Part shown: positions 1 to 9,090 of the stretch, one piece after another
Layout of the letters: every line of letters starts with the position of its first letter
How positions within the stretch are numbered: position 1 is the first letter of the stretch
Made by a program: the position numbers and the translations under genes
The notes under the pieces: model-generated
The model's database searches: none
What the model saw: only the letters and a program-made list of their open reading frames with translations
What the model was told of the DNA's origin: nothing
Assembly (NCBI RefSeq): GCF_000173075.1
Contig: NZ_ABVL01000017.1
Coordinates: 89,731 to 153,730, forward strand
DNA from: Chthoniobacter flavus Ellin428
GTDB taxonomy: Bacteria > Verrucomicrobiota > Verrucomicrobiia > Chthoniobacterales > Chthoniobacteraceae
Direction: 5' to 3'
Length of the DNA stretch: 64,000 nt

Positions 1-2422
1 GGTCTTCGCCAAGGTCGCGGAAGAACTTGATCGCCTCCGTCACGGTCAACGAGAGCACATCGTGAATGCTTTTTCCGCAGACGTGAATATCGAGAATGTG
101 CGGTTGGTAACGCTTGCCGTCGCATTCCGCGCAGCGAATGAAAACGTCGCTGAGGAATTGCATCTCGATCTTTTCGTAACCCATGCCGCCGCAACGTTCG
201 CAGCGGCCGGCCCCGGAGTTGAACGAGAACGCGCCGGCGGTGAGGCCTTGCGCCACAGATTCCGGCGTGGAGGCGAAGAGCTCGCGGACACCGTCGAAGA
301 CACCGAGATAGAGCGCAGGGCTGGAACGCGGCGTGCGGGAGAGCGGCGACTGATCGACCATCACCACTTCTTCCACCTTATGCGCGCCGAGCAGCTTCTT
401 CAGCGCACCCGGTGCTTCCTCGCTGATCTTGCCACTCGCCGCCTGCAAGTTGGCGTAGAGGACATCGTGGACCAAGGTGCTCTTCCCGGAGCCGGAGACG
501 CCCGTCACGCAGGTGAAGACATCCAACGGGAACTCCACGTCGACATTACGCAGGTTGTGCTGACTCGCACCTTTCACCGAGATGAAATTGCGAGCCTTGC
601 GCCGCTGTTTCGGCACGGGGATCGATTTGCGGCCGATCAAGTAGTCCGCCGTGAGCGAGCCCTTGCCGCGCTTCTCCAGCGCGCCGAGGGAGCCATTGAA
701 AACGAGTTCACCGCCCGCGGCGCCGCGGCCCGGGCCGAGTTCGATGAGATTGTCGGCCGACCGGATCACGGCCTCGTCGTGCTCCACGACGAGCAGCGTG
801 TTCCCCTTGTCCCGGAGCTGTTGCATCACGCGGATGAGCCGGCTGGTGTCGCGCGAATGCAGGCCGATGCTCGGTTCATCGAGGACGAAGAGCGTATTGA
901 CCAGCGAGGCGCCGAGACACGTCGTGAGATTGACGCGCTCGACCTCACCGCCGCTGAGCGTACGTGTGGGACGATCGAGCGAAAGATAGGCGAGCCCGAC
1001 CTCGATGAGGAAGCCAAGGCGCGAGGCGACTTCACCGATCAGCATCAGCGTCGAGGCATTGTTGTCCGTCCGCTTTTTCTGTTCCTGGATGTGCGCGCTC
1101 AGGTCACTGATCGAAGCCCGCATCAACTCCGGCAGCGTCTTGCCTCCGAGACGGAAATTCAACGTCGCGGGCTGATAGCGGCCGCCGTGGCAATCCGGGC
1201 AGAGCGTGTAGCTGCGATAGCGGCTGAGCAGCACGCGGACATGCATCTTGTAGCTCTTCGTCTCGAGCCAGGCGAAGAAGCCCTTCACACCATACCACTG
1301 CCCGCTCTCGTACAATTCCTCCACTGTCCCGCCGCCGGAGCGTTCGCCGTAGAGCACCCAATCCTGCTCGGCCTTCGACAGTTCGGCAAAGGGACAGAGC
1401 GTGTCGATATCCTTGGCTCGTGCGCAACGCAGCAGGTCGCGCTGGCACTCCTTGCCGTTCTCCGTCTGGAACGGCTTCACCACTCCACCGGCGATACTGA
1501 TGTTCCGATCGGGAATCGCCCGCAGAAAATCGATGGCGATCGTGCGCCCGAACCCGCGGCAGGAGGGACACGCCCCGTGCGGATGATTGAAGCTGAACAG
1601 TCCCGGAGAGGGCGGCGTGATATCGAGATCACAATGCGCACAATGCCAGCTGGTCGAAAACGGCAGGTGCGTCTTCTTCGCCGCTCCATAGACAGCCACC
1701 TTCCCCTTGCCATAGCGAAGCGCGATTTCAATCGCCTCGGTGAGCCGCGAGCGTCCCTCGGCGTTCACCGTCACGCGATCCTGAATGACCGGCACGACCG
1801 CCGGCAGTCGCGTGATCTTCCCGGGCTCATCGACCCGCACCGTCTGGTCATTCAGCAACACGCGCAGGTAACCCTGCTGCTTGAGAAAATCGAAAAAGTC
1901 CGCCGGCTTCGTCCCGGACGGCACCGGCACCCCGAAAGTCACGATCACGGTGTCCTCCGCCAGCGCCTGGAAGATCTCGTCGACGATCGATTTCGGCGTC
2001 TCGGGCCGGATCTCTCGCGAGCAATCCGGGCAAAACGCCTGCGCCAGGCGCGGGAAGAGGAGCTTCAGGTAGTCGTTGATCTCCGTCATCGTCCCCACGG
2101 TGGATCGCGTGGTCTTCACCGGGTTCGACTGCTCGATGGCGATGGCCGGCGGGATGCCGCGGATCTCATCGACCTGCGGCTTGTCCATGCGATCGAGGAA
2201 CTGCCGGGTGTAAGGCGAGAAGGTCTCCACGTAGCGCCGCTGGCCTTCCGCGTAGATGGTGTCGAAGGCGAGCGACGACTTGCCGCTGCCGCTCGGGCCG
2301 GAGACGACGTTCAGCTTGCCCAGCGGAACATCGAGATCGAATCCCTTCAGGTTGTTCTGCCGTGCACCACGGATTTCAATCACGCCAAGATCAGGAACAA
2401 CAGTCAGCTTCGGTTTCTTCAT
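1..2422 (-). CDS. uvrA: Excinuclease ABC subunit A (3' end outside window)
   Basis: Damage-recognition ATPase of UvrABC nucleotide excision repair, cytoplasmic. 807 codons are visible from an ATG at 2422, and the C-terminus lies beyond base 1. In order I see Walker A GPSGSGKS (about residues 42-49), the UvrA-typical FSPYTRQFLDR and RSTVGT-EINDYL region, a first ABC signature LSGGE (about 487), a second Walker A GVSGSGKST (about 640), the DQSPLSRTPRS motif, and the CERC...CAEC zinc module (about 740-765). The signature of the second ATPase is not reached. The FSPYTRQFLDR/IPPAIAIEQ wording resembles, from memory, the long UvrA variants of some phyla, so total length cannot be judged. Family assignment is very secure. 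Confidence 0.97.
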   Translation of the reverse strand, partial: MKKPKLTVVPDLGVIEIRGARQNNLKGFDLDVPLGKLNVVSGPSGSGKSSLAFDTIYAEGQRRYVETFSPYTRQFLDRMDKPQVDEIRGIPPAIAIEQSNPVKTTRSTVGTMTEINDYLKLLFPRLAQAFCPDCSREIRPETPKSIVDEIFQALAEDTVIVTFGVPVPSGTKPADFFDFLKQQGYLRVLLNDQTVRVDEPGKITRLPAVVPVIQDRVTVNAEGRSRLTEAIEIALRYGKGKVAVYGAAKKTHLPFSTSWHCAHCDLDITPPSPGLFSFNHPHGACPSCRGFGRTIAIDFLRAIPDRNISIAGGVVKPFQTENGKECQRDLLRCARAKDIDTLCPFAELSKAEQDWVLYGERSGGGTVEELYESGQWYGVKGFFAWLETKSYKMHVRVLLSRYRSYTLCPDCHGGRYQPATLNFRLGGKTLPELMRASISDLSAHIQEQKKRTDNNASTLMLIGEVASRLGFLIEVGLAYLSLDRPTRTLSGGEVERVNLTTCLGASLVNTLFVLDEPSIGLHSRDTSRLIRVMQQLRDKGNTLLVVEHDEAVIRSADNLIELGPGRGAAGGELVFNGSLGALEKRGKGSLTADYLIGRKSIPVPKQRRKARNFISVKGASQHNLRNVDVEFPLDVFTCVTGVSGSGKSTLVHDVLYANLQAASGKISEEAPGALKKLLGAHKVEEVVMVDQSPLSRTPRSSPALYLGVFDGVRELFASTPESVAQGLTAGAFSFNSGAGRCERCGGMGYEKIEMQFLSDVFIRCAECDGKRYQPHILDIHVCGKSIHDVLSLTVTEAIKFFRDLGED

Positions 2423-2903
2423 CGACAAAGGGCGTGAATGCTCGCCCTGCAGCGGCACGATTGCAACCAACACAACGCACTTTCGTAAGAAATTCTTGCG
2501 CAATCCCGGTCAAACCTTCGCCAAAAGATGGAGAGCGGGAATTTCTACAACGGCGTTTGCTTCGTCGCAATGACACCGCACGGGTGTGCGGTGTGAAAAA
2601 TCACCTCGATATACCATGACCTACCTGTTCTGCCTTTTCGGTTTCAGCCTCGGCCTTTTCTGCGCCGCCAGCGTGATCTACCAGATTTCGAAGTCGCACT
2701 GATTCCTACGGGACACGCGATCTGGCAGCGCCTTTGAACGGACGTCGGGCACACCGATGCCTGTGGAAACCGCCCTGCCTTGCAACGCTCCTCGAAAGGG
2801 TCGAACGATCAAGGGACGCCGAAAGCGCTCCCTCATCAGGAGTGAAAGAGGACCGAGATCCGCCCGATCTCCAGCGACGTGATCGCCGCGGTCGCCGGCC
2901 AAA
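2423..2903. other. Intergenic region between uvrA and HU-like gene
   Basis: About 480 bp containing the uvrA promoter side and the 3' side of the HU-like gene. Apart from one very short possible ORF at 2616-2702 I see no convincing gene, RNA or repeat here. Confidence 0.4.
2616..2702 (+). CDS. Possible 28-residue hydrophobic small protein
   Basis: An ATG-to-TGA reading frame of 28 codons. It begins MTYLFCLFGFSLGLFCAAS and ends in a short polar tail, so it would be a single-membrane-span microprotein if translated. It lies alone between uvrA (divergent) and the HU-like gene (convergent). I see no clear ribosome binding site. A hydrophobic frame of this length can arise by chance, so this is only a candidate. 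Confidence 0.25.
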   Translation: MTYLFCLFGFSLGLFCAASVIYQISKSH

Positions 2904-3227
2904 CTATTTGGCCGGAGTCTCGCGCTTCAAGACAGCGGAGAGCTTCGCCACTTTCTGGCGCATGATCTTGCCGGACTTGAATTTCACCGTGGCCCGCGCC
3001 GGAATGACGAAGCTGCTCCCCGGTTGGTTCGGGTTGCGGCCGACCCGCGGTTTGGTGAGCTTCACTTCGAGGATGCCGAAGTTGCGCAGTTCGACTGTGT
3101 CGCCTTGGGCGAGCGCGTCGGTGATATGATCGAGTGTCCGTTGGACAACATCGAAGACCTGGTGCTGAACCAAGCCCGTCTCGTTGCTGATTTTAACGAC
3201 GAGTTCCCTTTTCGTTAATGTTCCCAT
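2904..3227 (-). CDS. HU/IHF-family nucleoid DNA-binding protein
   Basis: Small histone-like protein that bends DNA as a dimer. From the ATG at 3227 it is 107 residues, close to the family's 90-105. A longer frame reaching 3335 has a composition unlike the family, so the inner start MGTLTKRELV is preferred. Hallmarks are the N-terminal helical pair with TKRELV, the GDTVELRNFGILEV saddle strand, and the RNP motif at residues 64-66 (GRNPNQPG) at the tip of the DNA-inserting arm. The region after the arm is unusually rich in Lys and Arg. Whether it acts as HU or IHF cannot be told from the sequence. Confidence 0.93.
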   Translation of the reverse strand: MGTLTKRELVVKISNETGLVQHQVFDVVQRTLDHITDALAQGDTVELRNFGILEVKLTKPRVGRNPNQPGSSFVIPARATVKFKSGKIMRQKVAKLSAVLKRETPAK

Positions 3228-3331
3228 AAATATGAGCGGACAATTAGCGCGTCTCATGTTTGCGGGCAAGGACGGTTTGGTGAAAAATGAATGGATATTC
3301 AGGTTTTTCCGTTGAATCCCAGCGTTTTGCG

Positions 3332-4291
3332 TCATTCCCCGTCCGGCGGACGGGGCGGGAAAAGTTCGGGCGCCAGCTCGCTGGCCGTCTTGAAATGCGT
3401 CTTGGCCAGCTGGCCGAGCACTTCCTGGCCGCGTTGGGCAATCAGGCCGCGCCCGACCTGCTTCACCAGCGCGGAGGCGCCGCGGGGCAATTCGATCTGG
3501 AATTCCCGGCCTTTATTCCGCAGCCAATCGATAAATGCCTCGCGGGCTAGAATAGACGCCGCGGCTACCGCCACGTCGCTCTCCGCTTTCGTCCGCTGGT
3601 CGAGCTGAATGGCGCGACCTTTTTCCAGGAGAGCGCGCTTGATCAGCGCGGGATTGGCAAACTGATCCGACAACGCCCGCGGGCAATCGGGCCGGATTTC
3701 CAATAGGTTCTCGATGACCCGTGCGTGGCCCCAGGCAAGGAGCCGGTTCAGGTTGCCAAACTTGGCATAGAGCTGGTTGTAACGCTCGGGCCCGATCGCC
3801 ACCACGCTATGCACCGCTCCTTGGGTCCGCTTGATGATGGCTGCGAGATCGCGGATCCGCTTGTCGCTGCCGATCTTCTTGCTGTCCTGGATACCCGCTT
3901 CCATGAGCGTGCGAGTAATCCCACGGTCGGTGTAGCAGCCCGCGATGACCAGCGGTCCAAAGAAGTCGCCCTTGCCACTTTCATCGACGCCGAAATGCGG
4001 CGCAAACATCTCCGGGTTGAGCACGTCTTCGTAGCCGAGCCTGGCCTCGCCGAGCACCTCGGGTTCGAGACGGAAAGTGATGAAATCCTGCGTCCCCTTC
4101 CCCTGCAACACAACCTTGGGCCCCTTCTCGTAAACGGCGACGTTCAGCTTGTCCTTCGCCGCATAATAGAGCGTGTAGGGCTTGGGCTCGAATTTGTAAC
4201 CATCGGCCACGAGAATGGCGCGCAGCTTCTCCGCTTGGGCGGCTGTGAGCGGTGAAGTGTAGAGCGTAAGCGGTTTTTCGTTTTCGGGCAT
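3332..4291 (-). CDS. rnhC: Ribonuclease HIII
   Basis: Endonuclease that cleaves RNA in RNA-DNA hybrids. From the ATG at 4291 it is 319 residues. The first ~95 residues form the TBP-like N-terminal domain (DUF3378-type) that separates RNase HIII from HII. The catalytic core follows with GVDESGKGDFFGPLV (D103, E104), D209 in LSDQF, and the ESDVAVAAASILAR segment (D239). Longer in-frame starts up to 4414 would run into the divergent mutY and lack homology-like sequence. The gene is head-to-head with mutY, with only four bases between the two proposed starts, so their promoters must overlap the neighbouring coding sequence or be shared. Confidence 0.95.
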   Translation of the reverse strand: MPENEKPLTLYTSPLTAAQAEKLRAILVADGYKFEPKPYTLYYAAKDKLNVAVYEKGPKVVLQGKGTQDFITFRLEPEVLGEARLGYEDVLNPEMFAPHFGVDESGKGDFFGPLVIAGCYTDRGITRTLMEAGIQDSKKIGSDKRIRDLAAIIKRTQGAVHSVVAIGPERYNQLYAKFGNLNRLLAWGHARVIENLLEIRPDCPRALSDQFANPALIKRALLEKGRAIQLDQRTKAESDVAVAAASILAREAFIDWLRNKGREFQIELPRGASALVKQVGRGLIAQRGQEVLGQLAKTHFKTASELAPELFPPRPPDGE

Positions 4292-4295
4292 CGGG

Positions 4296-5321
4296 TTGGC
4301 GATCAAACTGCGCGCCTTGGCTGCTAAAATCCAAATCGAAAATCCGAAATCGTTGCGGCAGAAGCTGGCCCGCTGGTTTCGCCAGCATGGCCGCGACCTC
4401 CCCTGGCGGCGCACCCACGATCCTTACGCCATCATGGTCTCGGAGTTCATGCTGCAGCAGACCCAGGTCGTGACGGTGCGCGATTACTACGCCCGCTGGC
4501 TGGAGCGGTTTCCCGATTTCAACGCGCTCGCCGCCGCCAGCGAGGCGGATGTGTTGCACGTGTGGCAGGGACTCGGTTACTACGCGCGTGCGCGGAACCT
4601 ACATCGCGCCGCCAAGCAAGTCGCCGATCTGCACAGCGGTCAACTACCGAACGACCTCGTCGCCATTTCCGCACTGCCCGGCGTGGGCCGCTACACCGCC
4701 GGCGCTGTCGCGACTTTCGCCTTCGATCAAGCCACTCCCATCATCGACGCCAATATCGCCCGCGTCATCGCCCGCTTGCTCGATCTCCAGGAACCCATCG
4801 ACACCAAGCGCGGCAGCGAAATCCTCTGGCTAACCGCCGAGGAACTTCTGCCCGCGAAGAGCGGCCGCGTGCACAACTCCGCCCTCATGGAACTCGGCGC
4901 GCTCCTCTGCACGCCCCGCGCGCCGCAGTGCCCTATCTGTCCCATTCGCGAGCATTGCCGCACCAAAAGCCCCGAATCGCTTCCCCGCAAAAAGCCGCGC
5001 CCGAAAACCATCGCCCTCGCCGAAAATTGTGCGTGGATCGTGAACGACGGGAACCTCCTTCTCGAACAACAGACCGGCTCCCGCTGGCGCGGCCTGTGGA
5101 AACTGCCGGTCATCGGCGAATCGCACCCGCGCAACAAACTGCTGCTCGCCTTCGATTACCCGTTCACCAATCACCGCGTGACCCTCAGCGTCTACGCTTC
5201 GCGTGTCCCCATGGAATCGCGTCCGAACCAGCAATGGGTTCCGCTAACCAGTATCGACAGCATCGCCCTCGCCGCCCCGCATCGACGCGCCATCAAACGC
5301 CTCGCCGCCTCGCACAAATAG
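4296..5321 (+). CDS. mutY: A/G-specific adenine DNA glycosylase
   Basis: Removes adenine mispaired with 8-oxoguanine. 341 residues if the TTG at 4296 is the start; another in-frame TTG about 19 codons later (LRQKLARWF) is possible and would fit other MutY N-termini better. Visible features are catalytic E50 in SEFMLQQTQ, the helix-hairpin-helix LPGVGRYTAGAV (about 127-138), catalytic D151 in IIDANIARV, the 4Fe-4S loop C205-x6-C212-x2-C215-x5-C221, and a C-terminal NUDIX-like 8-oxoG recognition domain ending near 341. It is divergent from rnhC. The next ~400 bp downstream contain only an inverted-repeat element. Confidence 0.95.
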   Translation: MAIKLRALAAKIQIENPKSLRQKLARWFRQHGRDLPWRRTHDPYAIMVSEFMLQQTQVVTVRDYYARWLERFPDFNALAAASEADVLHVWQGLGYYARARNLHRAAKQVADLHSGQLPNDLVAISALPGVGRYTAGAVATFAFDQATPIIDANIARVIARLLDLQEPIDTKRGSEILWLTAEELLPAKSGRVHNSALMELGALLCTPRAPQCPICPIREHCRTKSPESLPRKKPRPKTIALAENCAWIVNDGNLLLEQQTGSRWRGLWKLPVIGESHPRNKLLLAFDYPFTNHRVTLSVYASRVPMESRPNQQWVPLTSIDSIALAAPHRRAIKRLAASHK

Positions 5322-5395
5322 GCATACATTCTGCGGCGACCATTTTCAATACGGGATGTCGCACGGAAGGCAGCGATAGCGTCGAAACACAAACC

Positions 5396-5592
5396 CTGTC
5401 ATCCTGAGCGAAAAGAGGGAGCCTAAGCGACTGACTGAAGTCGAAGGACCTCCAATATCCGCCTTTCTTCACCTGCTTGGTTGCAGGAGGCATACAGTTG
5501 CTTTGTAAGCATAGCAGCTCCGCACGAAAACCCGCATATATTGGAGATCCTTCGACTTCGCCCATGCTTCCCCGCTTCGTTCAGGATGACAG
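5396..5592. repeat. Long imperfect inverted repeat, MITE-like, downstream of mutY
   Basis: The outer arms CTGTCATCCTGA (5396) and TCAGGATGACAG (ending 5592) are exact reverse complements. Inner arms around 5438-5464 and 5535-5560 match again (GAAGTCGAAGG...TCCAATAT against ATATTGGAG...CCTTCGACTTC). The unpaired centre is about 70 bp. No ORF in it looks real. It occupies most of the 406-bp gap between mutY and the Imm21-like gene; the remainder shows nothing recognisable. From memory, very similar TCATCCTGAGCG...GTCGAAGGA repeats occur in many environmental genomes. Confidence 0.8.
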
Positions 5593-5727
5593 CTTTTTTT
5601 CGGCGCTGGCGCTAAGTGCCACGCGATAATCTGCATTTAAAACGCTCTAGCAGAGTGCCGTCGGTAAATGTGGCCAGGCACGCAGTCGAAGAGCCGAGCG
5701 AAGTGACGCTTCTCATTCCACAGGCTC

Positions 5728-6264
5728 TCAGGTCGAAAGCGTACAAGTGAGCGACACCGCGGAGCAGTCGGCAGATTCAAACGAGCCGGTCTCGGCCAGA
5801 TAGGTGCCGGCTTTCACCGGAAAACAATAAACCGTCCCGCCCATGCTCCAATCTCCCTCGGGAACTCCTGGGCAGGATTTGATCGCCATCGTTCGCGTAT
5901 CTTCACAGGCCCATACGACTATGGCCAGCGGGGCGGTGATCTGAACCGTCGATGCCTCGCCGGCCGGTTTGATCAGCCGAATGCAATCCTGGATGGCAGC
6001 ATCATCGAGTTCAGCGTTGGCCCAAAACCGCACCAGTTGAAACGACTGCTCATCGGATCGCGTCAAATAAGCGGTGCCGCCTCCCTGGATGTCCCAGACC
6101 AGGGCTCGCCCGTCGAGCGACGCTAGGCCGCCGGATCCCAATGCCGAGCACGCCCGCGTGTAGTCTTCCCCATCATCAAAAGCGCCGCTCCAAGCACGCA
6201 ACGCGTCGGCATCGGCCACCAATAGTGGGCCGCCTTCCGAGCTCACGTATGGCAACGTCGCCAT
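5728..6264 (-). CDS. Imm21-like immunity protein family
   Basis: 178 residues from the ATG at 6264. It has no signal peptide and should be cytoplasmic. The N-terminal VSSEGGPLLV, W near 26, a following DYTRAC and a central ALVWDIQGGGTAYL resemble the Imm21 family of polymorphic-toxin immunity proteins, which neutralise a cognate toxin. No toxin gene is visible next to it, so it may be an orphan immunity gene or a household member of the family. The C-terminal half (residues 100-178, predicted beta-rich) is typical of the longer Imm21 homologues. The assignment is by motif memory, not alignment. The downstream neighbour is the mutY-side inverted repeat. Confidence 0.6.
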   Translation of the reverse strand: MATLPYVSSEGGPLLVADADALRAWSGAFDDGEDYTRACSALGSGGLASLDGRALVWDIQGGGTAYLTRSDEQSFQLVRFWANAELDDAAIQDCIRLIKPAGEASTVQITAPLAIVVWACEDTRTMAIKSCPGVPEGDWSMGGTVYCFPVKAGTYLAETGSFESADCSAVSLTCTLST

Positions 6265-6296
6265 ATTTTCCCGATGGTTATTCCCCTCGCGCCGGC

Positions 6297-7229
6297 TTAC
6301 GCCAGCGCGTCGCGGCAGTATTTGACGCACTTCGCCAGTTCGGTCATGCGATCGGAGCCGGCCGGGACCTTGTATTCAAATTCGATCGTCGCCTGGATAT
6401 TCCACTTGTTGTCGCGGATCAGTTTCAGCACGTCGATGATCGGCGTGTCGCCTTCGCCGAAGGGCACGGCGGGGCCGTTGTTGAATTTGCGATCCTTCAC
6501 GTGCACGTGCGTCACGCGGTCGTGGTATTTCGTAATGAACGGGACCGGCGAGGTGTTGTTGCCGGCGACGAAGTGTCCGAGGTCGACGTTGGCGCCATTG
6601 TATTTGGCCACGGCGAAACCCGCTTCCCAGTGCTCGGGCGTGGTCGTGGCGTGACCGTGATAGCCGATCATGAATTCATGCTTGTCGGCAAAGGCGCCGA
6701 CCCGCTTCAGGTCTTCCACTTTGTGGGAAATTTCCGTGGACATGGCGCGACCGCCCAGCGCCTTGGCGAGCTTGAAGGCGTAGTCGAGTTCGTCGTCCGT
6801 CATGCCGAAGACGCCGTCGACCTTCACGATGTCGATCTTCACGCCCGCGTCCTCATACTTGCTGCGGAAGTCCTTCACCTTGTCCAGCGACACGGTCTTG
6901 CGCCATTCGCGGGTCTGCTGGGCGATGTCCGCCTTGTTCTTCGCGTGCTCGACGGGCGGCAAGCCAAGGAAGGCTTCCACCGGCTGGGTGCGCAATTCCA
7001 CCCCGCTCAACCCGAGCTGCAGGCAATTCTTGAGGATGTCGTCCCCGCTCATCAACCCATTGCCGAAGCTATAGGGCACGTTCAAGCCGATCACCACGCC
7101 GTTGACCTTCGAGTTGGGTTTGGCATCGGCGGCGGCGAGCCGGCCGGCCGCGGAAAGCAGGGCCGCTCCGGGCAGGAACGAAAGAGCAAATTTGGTAAAT
7201 TCGCGACGAGTTTGGGGAGGGATATTCAA
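6297..7229 (-). CDS. Secreted sugar phosphate isomerase/epimerase-like TIM barrel
   Basis: 310 residues from a TTG at 7229. The N-terminus TRREFTKFA followed by a hydrophobic stretch and AAADA looks like a TAT-type signal peptide, so the enzyme is probably exported. The rest is an AP-endonuclease-2/xylose-isomerase-like barrel. Probable metal and substrate residues are E in STEISHK, H in GYHGHATT, D and H in NVDLGHF, the HVHVKD motif and E in TIEFEYK. These are common next to sulfatases and Gfo/Idh oxidoreductases in sugar catabolism of Verrucomicrobiota and Planctomycetota. Substrate unknown. The gene is divergent from the sulfatase across an inverted repeat. Confidence 0.88.
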   Translation of the reverse strand: MNIPPQTRREFTKFALSFLPGAALLSAAGRLAAADAKPNSKVNGVVIGLNVPYSFGNGLMSGDDILKNCLQLGLSGVELRTQPVEAFLGLPPVEHAKNKADIAQQTREWRKTVSLDKVKDFRSKYEDAGVKIDIVKVDGVFGMTDDELDYAFKLAKALGGRAMSTEISHKVEDLKRVGAFADKHEFMIGYHGHATTTPEHWEAGFAVAKYNGANVDLGHFVAGNNTSPVPFITKYHDRVTHVHVKDRKFNNGPAVPFGEGDTPIIDVLKLIRDNKWNIQATIEFEYKVPAGSDRMTELAKCVKYCRDALA

Positions 7230-7391
7230 GGCGTGGAGTATTTGAAGTGGATGATGCAGAAGAAAATTCCGCGTGACTCAAAAAGCATATCACGCAGATT
7301 CCGTCCATCGTGAACCCCGAAAAAGAGGCAGGTTGCGGACAAATGCAAACGGCGATTGCCGTGGAAGGCGGGCGGACCTAAGACTGGGCGG

Positions 7392-7496
7392 AGTAAAAAG
7401 TAATCAGTGCTTAGTGCGTAGTGCTTAGTTTCAGTAGCCTGCGGATGACGTTCGATTCCGTCACTACTAAGCACTGAGCACTAAGCACTGTTTACT
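7392..7496. repeat. Inverted repeat of tandem AGTGCTTAGT-type units
   Basis: The left arm (7392-7429) carries CAGTGCTTAGT, GCGTAGTGCTTAGT. The right arm (7463-7496) is the reverse complement with ACTAAGCACTGAGCACTAAGCACTG. The spacer is about 33 bp. It fills the divergent promoter region between the epimerase and the sulfatase, ending 16 bp before the sulfatase start, so it may influence initiation of either gene. Confidence 0.8.
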
Positions 7497-7512
7497 CGAG
7501 ATCCCGCCCATC

Positions 7513-9003
7513 ATGAAACGTTTTCTCCCCCTCCCCCTGCTCTTCCTCGCGACGCTCTGCATTGTCGCGTCCGTTGCGCGCGCTGAAACCAAGCGCCCGA
7601 ACGTGCTTTTCATTCTCTGCGACGACATCCGCTGGAACGCGATGAGTTGCGCGGGGCACCCCGCGCTCAAGACGCCGAACATCGACCGCATCGCCAATGA
7701 AGGCGTGCGTTTCGCCAATATGTTCTGCACCACCTCGCTGTGCTCGCCGAGCCGCGCCTCGATCCTCTCGGGCGTCTACGCGCACACCCACGGGGTGACG
7801 AATAATTTCACCGAATTCCCCGAGAAACTCGTCCACTGGCCGATGCGCCTGCACGAGAGCGGCTACGAGACCGCTTACATGGGCAAGTGGCACATGGGCG
7901 AGGATAACGATGCGCCGCGCCCGGGCTTCGATTTCTTCGCCACGCACAAGGGCCAGGGCAAATATTGGGACACCGCCTGGAACATCAACGGCGCCGGCTC
8001 GAAGGTCATTCCCGGCTACTACACAACCATCGTCACCGACATGGCGCTCGATTGGCTGAAGAAGGATCACGGCGGCAAGCCCTGGGCGCTCTGCATCGGC
8101 CACAAGGCGCCGCACAGCTTCTACACGCCCGAGGAAAAATACGCGCATGTCTTCGACAACGTCCGCGTGCCGTATCCCGAGAGCGCGTTTCATCTCGAGG
8201 ACAAGCCGACATGGATGAAGCAGCGCCTCTACACCTGGCACGGCATCTACGGCCCGCTCTTCGAGTGGCGCAAAAAGTTCCCGGATGACCGGCCCGAAGC
8301 AGTGAAGGATTTCGAGAACATGGTGCACGGTTACTGGGGCACGATCCTGAGCGTGGATGACAGTGTCGGGCGTCTGCTCAAGTATCTCGAGGACACGAAG
8401 CAACTCGACAACACCATCATCGTCTTCATGGGCGACAATGGCCTGCTGGAAGGCGAACACGGCATGGTGGACAAGCGCACGGCGCACGAGCCCTCCATGC
8501 GCATTCCGATGCTGGTGCGCTATCCCGGCCTGGCCAAGGGCAAGGTCGAAGAGGGACAGGCGCTGACCCTGGACGTCGCCCCCAGCCTGCTCGAACTCTG
8601 CGGCGCGAAGCCGCTGGACAATATCCAAGGCAAATCGTGGGTGAAACTCGTCCGCGAAGGCGACCCGACATGGCGCAAGTCCTGGTTCTACGAATACAAC
8701 TACGAGAAGCAATTTCCCTACACGCCCAACGTCCGCGCCATCCGCACGGATGAATGGAAGTACGTCCATTATCCGCACGGCGACGGCACGCCCGATCGTT
8801 ATATTGGCGAGCTCTACAACGAGAAGACCGACCCGAATGAGGACCACAATCTCGTCAAGGACCCGCAACAGGCGGGGCGAATCGAAGAGTTGAAAAAGCT
8901 CCTCGTGGAAAAGATGAAGGAAACCGGCCTCACACCCGAGACGGACAAGATGCCGATCGACGAAGGTATCAAGCAAGAGCTGCCGGACGCGAAGATCCGA
9001 TAA
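7513..9003 (+). CDS. Secreted type I (formylglycine) sulfatase
   Basis: Hydrolyses sulfate esters, probably on a sulfated polysaccharide, outside the cytoplasm. 496 residues; signal peptide about 1-24 (cleavage after VARA). The metal-binding DD pair is at 37-38 in LCDDIRWNAM. The sulfatase signature C-S-P-S-R at 77-81 has a cysteine (C77) that needs conversion to formylglycine by an anaerobic-type or FGE maturase not seen in this window. K in GKWHMG, H in HKAPH and the GDNG metal site (about residue 310) complete the active site. The C-terminal subdomain ends with DEWKYVHY. The overall pattern resembles heparan or mucin-type glucosamine sulfatases; substrate not determinable. Confidence 0.95.
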   Translation: MKRFLPLPLLFLATLCIVASVARAETKRPNVLFILCDDIRWNAMSCAGHPALKTPNIDRIANEGVRFANMFCTTSLCSPSRASILSGVYAHTHGVTNNFTEFPEKLVHWPMRLHESGYETAYMGKWHMGEDNDAPRPGFDFFATHKGQGKYWDTAWNINGAGSKVIPGYYTTIVTDMALDWLKKDHGGKPWALCIGHKAPHSFYTPEEKYAHVFDNVRVPYPESAFHLEDKPTWMKQRLYTWHGIYGPLFEWRKKFPDDRPEAVKDFENMVHGYWGTILSVDDSVGRLLKYLEDTKQLDNTIIVFMGDNGLLEGEHGMVDKRTAHEPSMRIPMLVRYPGLAKGKVEEGQALTLDVAPSLLELCGAKPLDNIQGKSWVKLVREGDPTWRKSWFYEYNYEKQFPYTPNVRAIRTDEWKYVHYPHGDGTPDRYIGELYNEKTDPNEDHNLVKDPQQAGRIEELKKLLVEKMKETGLTPETDKMPIDEGIKQELPDAKIR

Positions 9004-9090
9004 TCCGGAGGGACGCGCTCCTGCGCGTTTCACCTTCAAAGGCCAGACTGAATCGGCATTCACTGGAAGCGCGCGCTGGCGATTCTTCTC

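Noticed and set aside
62..2437. Long open frame on the plus strand (791 codons) opposite uvrA
   Set aside because: Antisense shadow of uvrA caused by codon bias; the composition (many His, Arg, Glu, no domain) is not protein-like, and uvrA motifs on the other strand are unambiguous.
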